Position numbers and translations under genes: made by a program. A model generated the notes under the pieces. The model did no database searches. It was not told the origin of the DNA and saw only the letters and a list, made by a program, of their open reading frames with translations. From Roseomonas alba (GTDB lineage Bacteria; Pseudomonadota; Alphaproteobacteria; Acetobacterales; Acetobacteraceae): a stretch of DNA of 64,000 bases. The stretch is from the NCBI RefSeq assembly GCF_019430885.1, contig NZ_JAHYBZ010000002.1, positions 620,001-684,000 of the forward strand. The letters run 5' to 3'. Below, one piece after another: positions 28,308 through 38,096 of this stretch. Every line of letters begins with the position of its first letter. The first letter of the stretch is position 1.

Positions 28308-30500
28308 TCAAACCGGCCCGAGCACCCGGTAGGTCTGGCGTTCGAGGAAATCGAGCCGTGCCTCAAGATCGTCCGGCCGGCACAGCATGACCGAGGTCAC
28401 GCCAAGCCCGATGCGCCGCCCGGGATTATGCTCGCTGACCTCGACAGCCGTGCCCTGCCCGCTGTCGATCTCCACGATCACCGCGCCACCGCTGACCTCG
28501 ATGTCCAGCACACAGGTGAAGCGGCTGTTGCTGCCCGGATCGGCGATGATCGGCGCGAAGGCGCCGGGCGCCGAGGCCGCGCCGAAGGCACGCAGCCGCA
28601 ATCCCTTCGCCCCGGCCGGCGCCACGCAGCCGAGATGCAGGCGCATCGGCCCCTCCTCGGCCATCGGCAGGCGCAGCCGGGCGAGCCCCGCGCGCGTCCA
28701 GCAACCCCAGCCCTCCATCGGATACCAGGCGAGCCCGTCCCGCATCAGGTCCGCCAGGGCCTTGCGCCGGTCCGCTTCGCCGCCGCCCATCAGGCGCAGC
28801 GGGTAGATCACCGCGGGCGAGAACAGCACCGGCGGCTCCGCCGGCGTCGCGCTGCGCGCGGCCACTTCGCGCATCACCTGGTCGGCGATGTCGCCCCAGC
28901 TCCGCAGCTTGACCGTCTCGCGCACGAAGGCCTCGCGGCGCCCGCGCTCCTCCGCGTCGAAGATCAGCGTCTCGAGCTTGGCGACCAGGTCAGGCAGGTT
29001 CTCGGATTCGAAATAGACCGCCGCATCGCCGCCGGCCTCGGTCAGGGAGGTGTTGCGCGCGACCAGCGGCACACGCCCGAAGGACAGGCTTTCCGTCACC
29101 GGCAGGCCCCAGCCTTCGTAGAAGCTGTTGGTCACCGTGAACAGCGCCTGCGCGTAGAGCGCCGCCAGTGCCACATCCGGCACGCCATGCGCGATGGAGA
29201 CGCGTTCCTGCAAGGCCTCGGAATTGCGCCACAGCGTCATGGCGGCATCGGCAAGCCAGCCCGCCTTGCCGATGCAGACCAGCCGCGGCACCCGCTCCGC
29301 GCCATGCTTGCGGATCAGCGCCAGCCAGGCGTGGAACAGCATCAGGTGGTTCTTGCGGCTTTCGATCGTGCCGACGCAGAGGATGAATTCCTCCTGCGGC
29401 TCCGGCAGGTCGGCCCGGGCCGGCCAGCCATCCGCCGCGGCCGCGCCCAGCTCCTGCCGCAGATCCGCATCGAGGCGCACGACGCTGACCGGCAGCGCGC
29501 GTTCCGGCACCACCGTCGCGGCAATGCGCCGCGCGTCGCCCGCCGACCATTCCGAAATGGCGAGCGCCGAATCCGACAACGCCGCCATGGAGGAGAACCA
29601 TTGGGAGAACTCGTCGGCGAGCAGCGCCTGGCAATGCTCGGGCACCATCAGCGGGATGCAGTCATAGACCAGCGGCACGTAGCGCACGCCGTATTGCCGC
29701 ATCACATGGCGCACCCGCAGGAAATAGTCGCGAATCCACCAGGATGTACCGAGGTTGACCAGGCTAGCGCCGGGGGCGAAGACGAAATCGGGGCCATCGC
29801 GCAGCGTCTCGCGCACCTCCGCGACCACCTCCTGCCAGGCCGGCGCGTCCACCTCGCCGCCGGTGCGCGACAGGCGCCACAGGCGCAGGAACAGGTCCCG
29901 GCCGATCTCGCGCCAGAAGCCCGAACCCTCGTCGAAGGCGACTGTGGTGGTGGCCACCCCCTCGATCGGATCCAGCAGCGCGCGGGCCGTGACGTTGAGC
30001 TGCACGCGCTGGATGCCGGTGGGCGTGCGGTTGTGCGCGACATAGGCGACAAGGTCGGAACTGTCGAAGACCATCTGCACCAACTGGCCCGGCGCCCGAG
30101 GCTTCCGCGACAGCGGTCCGGCGAGATGGGCGAGGCCCTGCGCATTGCGCGCCGCTTCCCCGCTATCCGGGTCGAGTTCGAGGGCACGGGCATAGGCGCG
30201 CCATGCGCCCTCCCCCTCGCCCAGCATCTTCAGGGCGTGGCCGATCTGCAGATGGGCATCCGCATTGTTCGGCGCGGCGGTCACAGCTTCGCGATAGGCC
30301 AGCAACGCCGCGGCGACGTCGCCGCTCTCCTTCAGGCAATGGCCGAGCTGGATGCGGGCGCGCCAATCGTCGGGCCGTTGCAGCAGATGGGCACGATAGG
30401 CCAGGGCCGCCGCATCCCACATGCGCTGGTCGCGCAGGGAATCGGCCTGGCGCAACGCTTCCCCGGCCATCATTCCGCCGTCCTGGCCCCGATCATCCAT
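28308..30500 (-). CDS. TPR-containing glycosyltransferase (GT4 type)
   Basis: A 730-aa protein. Residues about 10-130 are tandem tetratricopeptide repeats (LQRPDDWRARIQLGHCLKES, AAPNNADAHLQIGHALKM, ELDPDSGEAARNAQG). A GT-B glycosyltransferase follows, with the GT4 donor-site region ILCVGTIESRKNHLMLFHAW and the acceptor/donor segment FTVNSFYEGWGLPVTESLSFG-like text near residues 460-490. About 170 further residues at the C-terminus form a beta-rich region of unknown fold. It probably adds a sugar to a surface polysaccharide or protein at the cytoplasmic membrane face. It is paired with the GT at 30553-31917. Confidence 0.83.
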   Translation of the reverse strand: MDDRGQDGGMMAGEALRQADSLRDQRMWDAAALAYRAHLLQRPDDWRARIQLGHCLKESGDVAAALLAYREAVTAAPNNADAHLQIGHALKMLGEGEGAWRAYARALELDPDSGEAARNAQGLAHLAGPLSRKPRAPGQLVQMVFDSSDLVAYVAHNRTPTGIQRVQLNVTARALLDPIEGVATTTVAFDEGSGFWREIGRDLFLRLWRLSRTGGEVDAPAWQEVVAEVRETLRDGPDFVFAPGASLVNLGTSWWIRDYFLRVRHVMRQYGVRYVPLVYDCIPLMVPEHCQALLADEFSQWFSSMAALSDSALAISEWSAGDARRIAATVVPERALPVSVVRLDADLRQELGAAAADGWPARADLPEPQEEFILCVGTIESRKNHLMLFHAWLALIRKHGAERVPRLVCIGKAGWLADAAMTLWRNSEALQERVSIAHGVPDVALAALYAQALFTVTNSFYEGWGLPVTESLSFGRVPLVARNTSLTEAGGDAAVYFESENLPDLVAKLETLIFDAEERGRREAFVRETVKLRSWGDIADQVMREVAARSATPAEPPVLFSPAVIYPLRLMGGGEADRRKALADLMRDGLAWYPMEGWGCWTRAGLARLRLPMAEEGPMRLHLGCVAPAGAKGLRLRAFGAASAPGAFAPIIADPGSNSRFTCVLDIEVSGGAVIVEIDSGQGTAVEVSEHNPGRRIGLGVTSVMLCRPDDLEARLDFLERQTYRVLGPV

Positions 30501-30552
30501 GCCTCACCCTCGCTGCTCGGTCACACGCTGACCCGGTATGCCACAACCGCGC

Positions 30553-31917
30553 TCACGCGCCGACTGTCACCCCGAGCTTGGCATAGGCATCACGCAGCCG
30601 CATCTGGTAGCGCTCGGGCGAGTAGAGCGAGGCTTGCCGCGGTCCGAGCTCCGCAAGCCGTCCCCGCAGATCGGCATCCGAATCGAGCGCGCGGATGGCA
30701 TCGACCATCGCGCGCACGTCATAAGGGTCGATCTTGATGGCGGCATCGCCTACCACCTCGGGCATGGAGGAGGTGTTGGACGTCATCACCGGCGTCCCGA
30801 GCAGCATGGATTCCAGCGCCGGGAGCCCGAAGCCCTCATAGAGCGAAGGAAACAGCACCGCCTTCGCCCCGCGGATCAGGCTGACCAGCAGCGGGAAGGA
30901 GGCATAGTCGACGAGCTGCACGCGATAGCGTGTCTCGGTCCGCCCGTCGCGGGTCAGAAGGTAGCGCACATGCTCGTTTTCAAACAGCAGGCGCAGCTCC
31001 TCGTCGGACTTCCACGCCTTCTTGCCCACGATGACCAGCGGATCGGTGACGCCGGAGGCAAGATAAGCCTCGACCATGCGGCCGACATTCTTCTTCGGCT
31101 CGATGGCGCCAAAGAACAGGTAGTAGCGCTGGTAGCCGAGGCCGTAGGTCCCCTCTACCTCGGTCTTCACGTCCGCGACGGGCTTGTTGGCGTAGCGGGC
31201 GGGGATCTCGACGGCCTGGTAGGTGTTGCTGACGCGTTCTTCGGGGACGCCGAGCAGGCTGATGATATCGCGCTTCGAGGCCTCGCTGACGGTAACGATC
31301 TGGTCGCCGCGGCGGGCGAGCTGGCGCATCAGCCGGAAATAATTCCGCTTGTGATCGAGGGTGGTGTAGGGCAGCCGCAGCGGCACAAGGTCATGCATGG
31401 TGTAGACGTTCTTTGCCCCGCGTACCTTCAGGGCAAGCGGATAGGTCCAGTGCATGAGTTGCGGGGGATGGCGGAAATGCACCGACATCCGATTGACGTA
31501 GAGCTTGAAGTGCAGCCGCTGCAGATCGAACAGGTTCTGCACGTTCCAGATATGATCGAAATGCGGCAGGCGCGAGCGGAAGGTCTCCCGCACCACCCGC
31601 CCGGTGATCGGCACCTGGGTCGCGATTTCGCCGAGCGGCGTGCTCAGGGCCCGGCGAATGACGTGCAGCATTTCCACCAGCCTGGAGGGGCGTCCGACCA
31701 GTGGGTCGAAGAAGGCGATCTCACGGATCAGCGAGTTCATGCTGATGGTCGATGATCTCGTGCCATAGAGCACGCCCACCTCGGCCCCGAGGTCCCGCAG
31801 ACAGAAGGAGAGGTTCCGGGCGTAGGTCGCGACCCCGGTGCCTTGCGTGAGGGAGAGGTTGAACCCGTCGATGAAGATGCGCGGCGGGCGCTGGGCTGTC
31901 ATGGGCGGGCGGTCCAA
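30553..31917 (-). CDS. Glycosyltransferase family 4 protein
   Basis: A 454-aa GT-B enzyme. It begins RIFIDGFNLSLTQGTGVATYARNL, a typical nucleotide-sugar GT4 N-terminus. The conserved mid-segment YYLFFGAIEPKKNVGRMVEAY and the E-x7-E region LFPSLYEGFGLPALESMLLGTPV are clear, followed by TSNTSSMPEVVGDAAI. Donor resembles those of mannosyl- or rhamnosyltransferases, but sugar specificity cannot be read. It is transcribed leftward 52 bases ahead of the TPR-glycosyltransferase; 208 bases upstream carry no gene. Confidence 0.9.
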   Translation of the reverse strand: MDRPPMTAQRPPRIFIDGFNLSLTQGTGVATYARNLSFCLRDLGAEVGVLYGTRSSTISMNSLIREIAFFDPLVGRPSRLVEMLHVIRRALSTPLGEIATQVPITGRVVRETFRSRLPHFDHIWNVQNLFDLQRLHFKLYVNRMSVHFRHPPQLMHWTYPLALKVRGAKNVYTMHDLVPLRLPYTTLDHKRNYFRLMRQLARRGDQIVTVSEASKRDIISLLGVPEERVSNTYQAVEIPARYANKPVADVKTEVEGTYGLGYQRYYLFFGAIEPKKNVGRMVEAYLASGVTDPLVIVGKKAWKSDEELRLLFENEHVRYLLTRDGRTETRYRVQLVDYASFPLLVSLIRGAKAVLFPSLYEGFGLPALESMLLGTPVMTSNTSSMPEVVGDAAIKIDPYDVRAMVDAIRALDSDADLRGRLAELGPRQASLYSPERYQMRLRDAYAKLGVTVGA

Positions 31918-32125
31918 TCCAATCGCGTTCCGGCCACGGCGCGGGCCACCCCGGAATGGGGGGGCCGGCAGCAGCCCTGTCCTGGCAAGCTGCGGTGCGC
32001 CACCGGGAAGGTCAAGCGAACCGGGTCACAGGCTCCTGCTCCCGGTCCGGCCTACGCGGTGCCGATGATCTGCGTCATCTGACAGGCGAAGGGCATTGCA
32101 TGCGGGTATGTCAGGCTGGCCGCCG

Positions 32126-33445
32126 TCAGTTGAGGAACTCCGGCGAGACGAGTCGCGGCAGGAACAGCACGACCTCCGGCCACAGGATCACCAGCAGCAG
32201 CACGCCGAGCATCGGCAGCAGCATGATGATCGTATCCTTCAGCACATCGGCCATGCGCATACCGGCCACATGGCAGGCGATCATCAGGCAGAGCCCATAG
32301 GGCGGCGTCACCAGCCCGAAGGCCAGGCTGACAATGCCGATCATGGCGAAATGCACCGGGTCCATGCCGACGCCGATCGTCAGCGGCTGGAGGATCGCCC
32401 CGACGATGATGATGGCCGGAATGGCATCGAGGAAGCAGCCCACCACCAGGAAGACCGCGGCGACGAAGAGCCCCGTCTCGATCCGGTTCATCCCCCAGGT
32501 GGACACGCCGGACAGGATCGCCTCCGGGATCTGGTAGTAGGCGAGCAGCCACCCGAAGCAGGACGCCGTGCCGACGCAGAACAGCGCGACGCCGGCGAGG
32601 CGCCCCGTCTCGCCCAGCGCTTCCCAGAGCTGCTTCAGCCCCATCTCCCGATAGACGACGAGCGAGAGGAGGCCGGCATAGAGCACGGCGATGCAGGCGC
32701 TCTCGGTCGCGGTGAACCAACCGAAGACCTTGCCGCCGATGATGATCAGCGGCGTCATCAGTGCCGGCAGCGCGACGACGATGGCGCAGAGCAGCGCCCG
32801 CCAGGTCGACCGCTCATAGGTCGGATAGCCGCGCATCTTCGCATAGACATGCACCGTGCCCATCTGCACCAGCGCGATCAGTGCCCCGGGGACGACGCCG
32901 GCGAGGAACAGCGCCCCGATCGACACCGTCAGCACCCCGCCCCAGACGATCATCAGGATCGAGGGTGGGATGATGACTGCGAGCACCGCCGAGACCGCCG
33001 TGATCGCGACGGAGAAGCTGTCGTCGTAGCCCTCCTTCCGCTGGGCCTCGATGAAGATCTTGGATTGCGACGCCGCATCCGCCGTCGAGCTGCCCGAGAT
33101 GCCGGCGAAGAAGAACGACAGCACCACGTTGATCTGCGCGAGGCTGCCCGGCAGGTGCCCCACCAGCGCGCGGGACAGGGTCATCAGCCGGTCGGTGATG
33201 CCGCCGACATTCATCAGGTTGGCCGTCAGCAGGAAGAAGGGCACCGCGAGCAGGATGAAGGAGTTGTAGGCGTTGAAGGTCTCCTGCATCAGCACCATTG
33301 GCCCGAGCCGCGGTTCCAGCGCGAGGATCGGCAGGCAGGCGAGGCCGAGGGAGACCGCGACCGGCACGCGCAGCGCGAGAAGGCCGAAGAAGCCACCGAA
33401 CAGGATCCAGGCGGCCTGGCCCGCCGCGAGCGTATTGCCGCCCAT
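32126..33445 (-). CDS. dctM: TRAP transporter large permease (DctM)
   Basis: A 439-aa membrane protein with about 12 hydrophobic segments. The DctM signature region is VNVGGITDRLMTLSRALVGHLPG and GISGSSTADAASQSKIF, followed by PPSILMIVWGG. It imports an organic acid driven by a sodium or proton gradient together with the DctQ and DctP proteins next to it. Its ATG overlaps the DctQ stop (ATGA at 33442-33447 region). Confidence 0.93.
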   Translation of the reverse strand: MGGNTLAAGQAAWILFGGFFGLLALRVPVAVSLGLACLPILALEPRLGPMVLMQETFNAYNSFILLAVPFFLLTANLMNVGGITDRLMTLSRALVGHLPGSLAQINVVLSFFFAGISGSSTADAASQSKIFIEAQRKEGYDDSFSVAITAVSAVLAVIIPPSILMIVWGGVLTVSIGALFLAGVVPGALIALVQMGTVHVYAKMRGYPTYERSTWRALLCAIVVALPALMTPLIIIGGKVFGWFTATESACIAVLYAGLLSLVVYREMGLKQLWEALGETGRLAGVALFCVGTASCFGWLLAYYQIPEAILSGVSTWGMNRIETGLFVAAVFLVVGCFLDAIPAIIIVGAILQPLTIGVGMDPVHFAMIGIVSLAFGLVTPPYGLCLMIACHVAGMRMADVLKDTIIMLLPMLGVLLLVILWPEVVLFLPRLVSPEFLN

Positions 33446-33954
33446 CAGCCGGCCTCCCCATGGATCAGCGTGTGCAGGTCATCGATGAATTTCTCCCCGG
33501 CGAAGAGCAGCCAGGAGAGGCCGAGGAGCGGCCAGGCGAGGTGGATGAGCCACAGCGGCAGTTCCGCCAGCTCGCTGATGCGGAACCAGGCGAAGTCGAC
33601 GAATTCGATGCCGTACCACAGGAAGGCCGCGCCGAAGACCAGTACGAAGACGCCGGAGACGAGGTCCATGAACGCACGGAAGCGACCCGTCAGCCGCGGC
33701 CACAGATCCACGATGAAGTGGATGCCTTCCTTCTGGCCCACGATCGCGCCGATCATGATGGTCCAGATGAGAAGGAAGCGCGCCATCTCCTCCGTCCAGA
33801 TGTAGTGGGGCAGCAGATGGGTCTGGCGCGAGAGCACCTGTAGCGTGACGGGCAGCAGAAGGATCAGCACGGAAATGGCGAGCAGCGCCGAAAGCAGCCG
33901 CCCATAGAAGGCGGATGCCTGGCGCACCAGGCCGCGCAGGCCGGTCTGGGGCAT
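33445..33954 (-). CDS. dctQ: TRAP transporter small permease (DctQ)
   Basis: A 169-aa membrane protein with four hydrophobic helices and the conserved YIWTEEMARFLLIWTIMIGA segment. The ATG at 33954 was chosen because the conserved domain starts shortly after. It overlaps dctM at its 3' end and follows dctP by 61 bases. It pairs with DctM to form the membrane part of the carrier. Confidence 0.9.
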   Translation of the reverse strand: MPQTGLRGLVRQASAFYGRLLSALLAISVLILLLPVTLQVLSRQTHLLPHYIWTEEMARFLLIWTIMIGAIVGQKEGIHFIVDLWPRLTGRFRAFMDLVSGVFVLVFGAAFLWYGIEFVDFAWFRISELAELPLWLIHLAWPLLGLSWLLFAGEKFIDDLHTLIHGEAG

Positions 33955-34015
33955 GGGGAGCTCCGGTTTGTCGGGGATGCCGGCCGGCGGCGGTTGCCGC
34001 CGGCCGATCGCCTGG

Positions 34016-35020
34016 TCAGGCGGTGATGGCGTTGATGCGGGTGAAGATGGTCTCCGCATCCACCTCCCGCGCATAGGCGGCCATGACGGGATCGACGGCG
34101 CGTTTCAGCTCGGCCCGTTCGGTGAACTCGACGCGATGCAGCCGGCCGGCCCGTTCGAGCTCGGCGACCTTCTGCCCGTCCTCCGTGCTCTCGGCCTGGC
34201 GGCCGAAGGATCCGGCCTCCTTGCCCGCGCGCCGGATCGCCTCCTGCAGGGGTGCCGGCAGGCGCGACAGCGTCTGGGAGGAGAAGCAGATCGGCCGGAT
34301 GGTGATCGCGTGCTGCGTCATGATGAGGTTCGGCCCGACCTCGTAGAAGCGCATCGCCTCCACGCCCGCGGCCTCGTTCTCGCCGGCCTCGATGACGCCG
34401 TTCTGGATGCCGTTGTAGATCTCGTTGTAGGCGATGACCGTCGGCGACATCCCCGCTGCCTGGAAGGTGCGCGACCAGATCGGCGCACCCTGCACGCGGA
34501 TCTTGAGGCCGCGCAGCTCCGCCATGTTGGTGACGCGCTTGTTGGCGAAGATGTTACGCACCCCGCCGCCGGCATAGCCGATCAGCGCGACGCGCGCGCG
34601 GCGTTCGATCTCGGTCGCCACCGGCGCGAACAGGTCCTGGTCCAGCACCGCATTCCAATGCGGCAGGTCGCGGAACAGGAAGGGCGCATCGACGAAGGGC
34701 GCCGCCCGGCTGAAGGTGGACATGTGGGCCGGCGAGACGATGCCGTAATCCACCGCGCCGCGGCCGGCCGCCATGTATTCGAAATACTGCTTCTCCAGCC
34801 CCAGCGAGGAGTTCTTGTGCAGGATGAAATTCACGGGTTGCGCCGTGTAGTACTGCTTGACCAGCTCCTCGAACCGCACCAGGGCGCGGGTGAAGACATG
34901 GTCGTCGTTGAACTGCACGGCTCCGTTCAGGGTGATGGCCTGCTGCGCCCGCGCGACATGCGGGGCCCCCAGCAGGACGGCGCCGCCGGCAATGGCGCGC
35001 GCGAAGTCCCGTCGCTTCAT
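34016..35020 (-). CDS. dctP: TRAP transporter substrate-binding protein (DctP)
   Basis: A 334-aa periplasmic receptor with a Tat-like signal (MKRRDFARAIAGGAVLLGAPHVARAQ). The DctP-family segments DYGIVSPAHMSTFSRAAPFVDAPFLF and ELRGLKIRVQGAPIW, with the carboxylate-binding Arg in the latter, and YNEIYNGIQNGVIEAGENEA are present. It is the first gene of a dctP-dctQ-dctM operon. Ligand is probably an organic or amino-type carboxylate; identity unknown. Confidence 0.92.
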   Translation of the reverse strand: MKRRDFARAIAGGAVLLGAPHVARAQQAITLNGAVQFNDDHVFTRALVRFEELVKQYYTAQPVNFILHKNSSLGLEKQYFEYMAAGRGAVDYGIVSPAHMSTFSRAAPFVDAPFLFRDLPHWNAVLDQDLFAPVATEIERRARVALIGYAGGGVRNIFANKRVTNMAELRGLKIRVQGAPIWSRTFQAAGMSPTVIAYNEIYNGIQNGVIEAGENEAAGVEAMRFYEVGPNLIMTQHAITIRPICFSSQTLSRLPAPLQEAIRRAGKEAGSFGRQAESTEDGQKVAELERAGRLHRVEFTERAELKRAVDPVMAAYAREVDAETIFTRINAITA

Positions 35021-35067
35021 GAACGCATTCTCCCTTATTTGGCCGGCTTCATGCCGGCTCTGCGTCG

Positions 35068-35097
35068 ACTATAGGGGCGGAACGAGCCTCTTTGGAA
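35068..35097 (-). promoter_or_regulatory. Candidate sigma70-like promoter of the dctPQM operon
   Basis: On the minus strand TATAGT (35073-35068) matches the -10 consensus at 5 of 6 bases. TTCCAA lies 18 bases upstream as a weak -35. The distance to the dctP ATG is about 48 bases, and the leader includes a small GCCGGC-ATGAA-GCCGGC hairpin (35042-35058). Confidence 0.35.
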
Positions 35098-35173
35098 CTG
35101 CCTGGTTACTCGCCCCCACTTCCGCTTGCCCGCGACCTGGCCGACACTGCGTGCCGATTTCGGGGGAAACGAG

Positions 35174-35917
35174 ATGAACCGACTGGATCTGTCAGGGCGC
35201 GTGGCCGTGATCACCGGGGGCGCGCGCGGCATCGGCCTGGCCATCGCGCGCCGGGCCGTGGACTCGGGCGCGGCCGTCGCGCTGTGGGACATGGACGCCA
35301 AGGCCGGCGCCGACGCCGCGGCCGCCCTGGGCAAGGCCACATCGCACGCGCTCGACCTGACGGACGAAGCCGCGATCGGCGCGGCGCTGAAGGCCACGCT
35401 CGCGGCCCATGGGCGCGTCGACATACTGGTCAACAATGCCGGCATCACCGGCGGCAACGCCCCATCCTGGGAACTGCCCCCCGCCGAATGGCGCCGGGTG
35501 ATCGAGGTGAACCTGATCGCCCCCTACCTCGTCGCGCGCGCCGTGGTGCCGGGGATGATCGCGGCGGGCTATGGGCGCGTGGTGAACATCGCCTCCATCG
35601 CGGGCAAGGAAGGCAATCCGAATGCCTCCCACTACAGCGCGTCGAAGGCCGGGCTGATCGGCTTCACCAAGTCGCTCGGCAAGGAACTGGCGAAGACCGG
35701 CGTCCTCGCCAACTGCATCACCCCTGCCGCGGCCGCGACCGACCTCTTCAAGCAGATGACGGAAGAACAGATCGCCTGGATGCGGTCCAAGATCCCGATG
35801 GACCGCTTCGTGCAGGTGGAGGAGATCGCCGCGCTGGCCTGCTGGCTGGCCTCGGAGGATTGCTCCTTCTCGACCGGCGCGGTCTTCGACATCTCGGGCG
35901 GGCGCGCCGTCTACTAG
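35174..35917 (+). CDS. Short-chain dehydrogenase/reductase, FabG-like
   Basis: A 247-aa classical SDR starting MNRLDLSGRVAVITGGARGIGLAIARR. It has the cofactor motif TGGARGIG, NNAG in DILVNNAGITGG, the Ser/Tyr/Lys catalytic set in NIASIAGKEGNPNASHYSASKAG, and the C-terminal TGAVFDISGGRAVY. It should interconvert a 3-keto or hydroxy compound with NAD(P)H. It diverges from the TRAP operon, so it may act on the transported acid. Confidence 0.88.
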   Translation: MNRLDLSGRVAVITGGARGIGLAIARRAVDSGAAVALWDMDAKAGADAAAALGKATSHALDLTDEAAIGAALKATLAAHGRVDILVNNAGITGGNAPSWELPPAEWRRVIEVNLIAPYLVARAVVPGMIAAGYGRVVNIASIAGKEGNPNASHYSASKAGLIGFTKSLGKELAKTGVLANCITPAAAATDLFKQMTEEQIAWMRSKIPMDRFVQVEEIAALACWLASEDCSFSTGAVFDISGGRAVY

Positions 35918-35931
35918 CCTGATCGCGTGAT

Positions 35932-37212
35932 TCAGACTTCCGGTGCACGCGCACCTACGGCCATCACGCTCTGGACCTCGGCGAGGATCGGCAGCAGGTA
36001 CTGCGCGAACAGCGGCGGGTTCTCGGTGAAGGGGAAGTGGCCGATCCCGTCCATGCGGGTGAAGCGCGCGCCCTTGATCTTCGCCGCCGTGGCCTCGGAC
36101 ATCTCGGCGGTGCAGGAATAGTCGTATTCGCCCGTCAGCATGAACAGCGGGCAGCGCGTGGTGTCGATGCGGTGCACGCGGTCACGCGCATCCCACTCGC
36201 CGGAATAGAAGCCGATATCGCGGTCGAAGGTCGCGTAGCCGCCCTGGGAGTAGTGCCACCAGATGGCGGCGGCGGGCTCGGCCGGGCTTTGCGGCGCCAT
36301 CAGCCCGTGAATCCATTCGGGTACGAAGATCGCCTGGTTGATGCGCGGATCATCCGCCCAGGGGCTGCGCCGCCCGGCGACATGATCGCAGGCCTCGCAG
36401 GCAATGATGGCGGAAAACGCCTCCGGATGCCGTAGCGCGACCTCCAGGCAGATCTCCCCCGACATCGACGCGCCGAGCAGCACGGGCTTCTCCAGCCCCG
36501 CCGCCTTCACCACGCCCATGATGAGATCGACATAGCGATCGGTGGTGAGCCGCCAGGCGCCCGGCACCTCCGCCGGCGGCGGGCTCTTGCCGTGCCAGGG
36601 CATGTCGAAGCTGGTGATGCGCCAATCCCTGGTGATGCGCGCATCCGCCATCAGCCCATGGGCCTGGCGGTTATCCGCGCCCGCCGTGTGCAGCACCAGC
36701 AGATCCCGTCCCTGCCCTGCCTGTTCCGTATAGATCCGCCAGGACCGCCCATCCGCCGCCACATCCAGGTATCGGCCCGTGGGATCCGCCGCGGGACCTG
36801 CCGGCAGCGCGGGCCGCGGGAAGGCCGGCACCGGCCCATTTCCGCGCAGCACCAGCCAGCGTCCGATTTCCAGCACGCGTCGCGCCAGGTGGCAGTGCCG
36901 CAGGAAGGCCATCTCGTCGCCGGTGATCGCGAAGCCCGGCACGCGGTGCCGCATCGCGAAGATCGCATGATGGTGCCGCGGCGGAATGGGCTCGAGGTGC
37001 TTCGCCCAGATCTCGGGCGAGGCCTCCAGCGCGAATGCCGCCGCTCCCGTCGCGCCGCCGAAGGCAAATTCGGCGCGCGCCGCGCCGCTGACGATCGCGA
37101 AGCGCGTTTCCGCCCCTTGGCGCCATTCGCCAAGGACCGCGTCGTCCGCGCAGGCCCCCTGCCACCGGGCGACGAAGCCATCCCATGCGCTGCCCTGCGG
37201 CCAGCCTGCCAT
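35932..37212 (-). CDS. Two-domain alpha/beta hydrolase with SCP2-like N-terminus
   Basis: A 426-aa protein. Residues about 25-125 look like a sterol-carrier-protein-2-type lipid-binding domain (ETRFAIVSGAARAEFAFGG, FALEASPEIWAKHLEPIPP, FAITGDEMAFLRHCHLARRV). Residues about 145-426 are an alpha/beta hydrolase with DLLVLHTAGADNRQ, nucleophile elbow LLGASMSGEICLEVAL, acid region FMLTGEYDYSC and catalytic His in MDGIGHFPFTENP. The fusion suggests a hydrophobic acyl or ester substrate held by the first domain. It is convergent with the SDR at 35174 and divergent from the SDR at 37328. The SCP2 call is inference. Confidence 0.72.
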   Translation of the reverse strand: MAGWPQGSAWDGFVARWQGACADDAVLGEWRQGAETRFAIVSGAARAEFAFGGATGAAAFALEASPEIWAKHLEPIPPRHHHAIFAMRHRVPGFAITGDEMAFLRHCHLARRVLEIGRWLVLRGNGPVPAFPRPALPAGPAADPTGRYLDVAADGRSWRIYTEQAGQGRDLLVLHTAGADNRQAHGLMADARITRDWRITSFDMPWHGKSPPPAEVPGAWRLTTDRYVDLIMGVVKAAGLEKPVLLGASMSGEICLEVALRHPEAFSAIIACEACDHVAGRRSPWADDPRINQAIFVPEWIHGLMAPQSPAEPAAAIWWHYSQGGYATFDRDIGFYSGEWDARDRVHRIDTTRCPLFMLTGEYDYSCTAEMSEATAAKIKGARFTRMDGIGHFPFTENPPLFAQYLLPILAEVQSVMAVGARAPEV

Positions 37213-37327
37213 GCGACCCTCCTGACATTTCCCTGCGCCAGGATGTCAGCCGGCGCCCGCCGTTGCCAGCCCCCGCCCACCCGCGCAGAGTGCGCGCGAC
37301 ATCGCCACGAGGCATGAGGAAACGCCG

Positions 37328-38086
37328 ATGAGCTCACCCACCAAGATCGCCGTCGTCACCGGCGCCGGCACCGGCGTCGGCCGCGCCGCGGCCCTCGCGC
37401 TGCTCGGCGGCGGCTGGACCGTCGTGCTGACCGGCCGCCGCAAGGAACCGCTGGAAGAAACGATCGCCATGGCCGGCGACGCCGCTTCGCGCGCCCTGGC
37501 CGTGCCCGCCGATGTCGCGGACCCTGCCGCCGTCGATGCGCTCTTCGCCGCCGTGAAAGAGAAATTCGGGAGGCTCGACCTGCTCTTCAACAATGCCGGC
37601 CAGAACGTCCCCGGCACACCCTTCGAGGACCTGACCTACGCCGACTGGACCCGTGTCGTCGCGGTGAACCTCACCGGCTCATTCCTCTGCGCCCAGGCCG
37701 CCTTCCGCATCATGAAGGACCAGTCGCCGCAGGGCGGGCGCATCATCAACAACGGATCGATCAGCGCCCACACGCCGCGCCCCGACAGCGCACCCTACAC
37801 GGCGACCAAGCATGCCATCACCGGCCTGACCAAGTCGCTGATGCTGGACGGACGAAAGTACGACATCTGCGCCGGCCAGATCGACATCGGCAACGCCGCG
37901 ACGCCGATGACCGCCCGCATGTCCAAGGGCGTGAAGCAGGGCGACGGGTCCGTGGCCGTGGAACCGACCATGGACGTGAACCACGTCGGCCAGGCCATCT
38001 TGCACATGGCGAACCTGCCGCTGGAATCGAACATCTTCACCATGACCATCAAGGCCACGAAGATGCCGTTCGAAGGGCGCGGCTGA
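37328..38086 (+). CDS. Short-chain dehydrogenase/reductase
   Basis: A 252-aa classical SDR. The cofactor motif is [16 protein letters not shown] (TGxxxGxG), NNAG occurs in [14 protein letters not shown], and the catalytic Ser and YxxxK lie in [26 protein letters not shown]. The C-terminal part ([24 protein letters not shown]) is a common variant in proteobacterial SDRs of unknown substrate. It is followed by a strong hairpin and T run at 38097-38137. Confidence 0.87.
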   Translation: MSSPTKIAVVTGAGTGVGRAAALALLGGGWTVVLTGRRKEPLEETIAMAGDAASRALAVPADVADPAAVDALFAAVKEKFGRLDLLFNNAGQNVPGTPFEDLTYADWTRVVAVNLTGSFLCAQAAFRIMKDQSPQGGRIINNGSISAHTPRPDSAPYTATKHAITGLTKSLMLDGRKYDICAGQIDIGNAATPMTARMSKGVKQGDGSVAVEPTMDVNHVGQAILHMANLPLESNIFTMTIKATKMPFEGRG

Positions 38087-38096
38087 AAAGGAAAGG

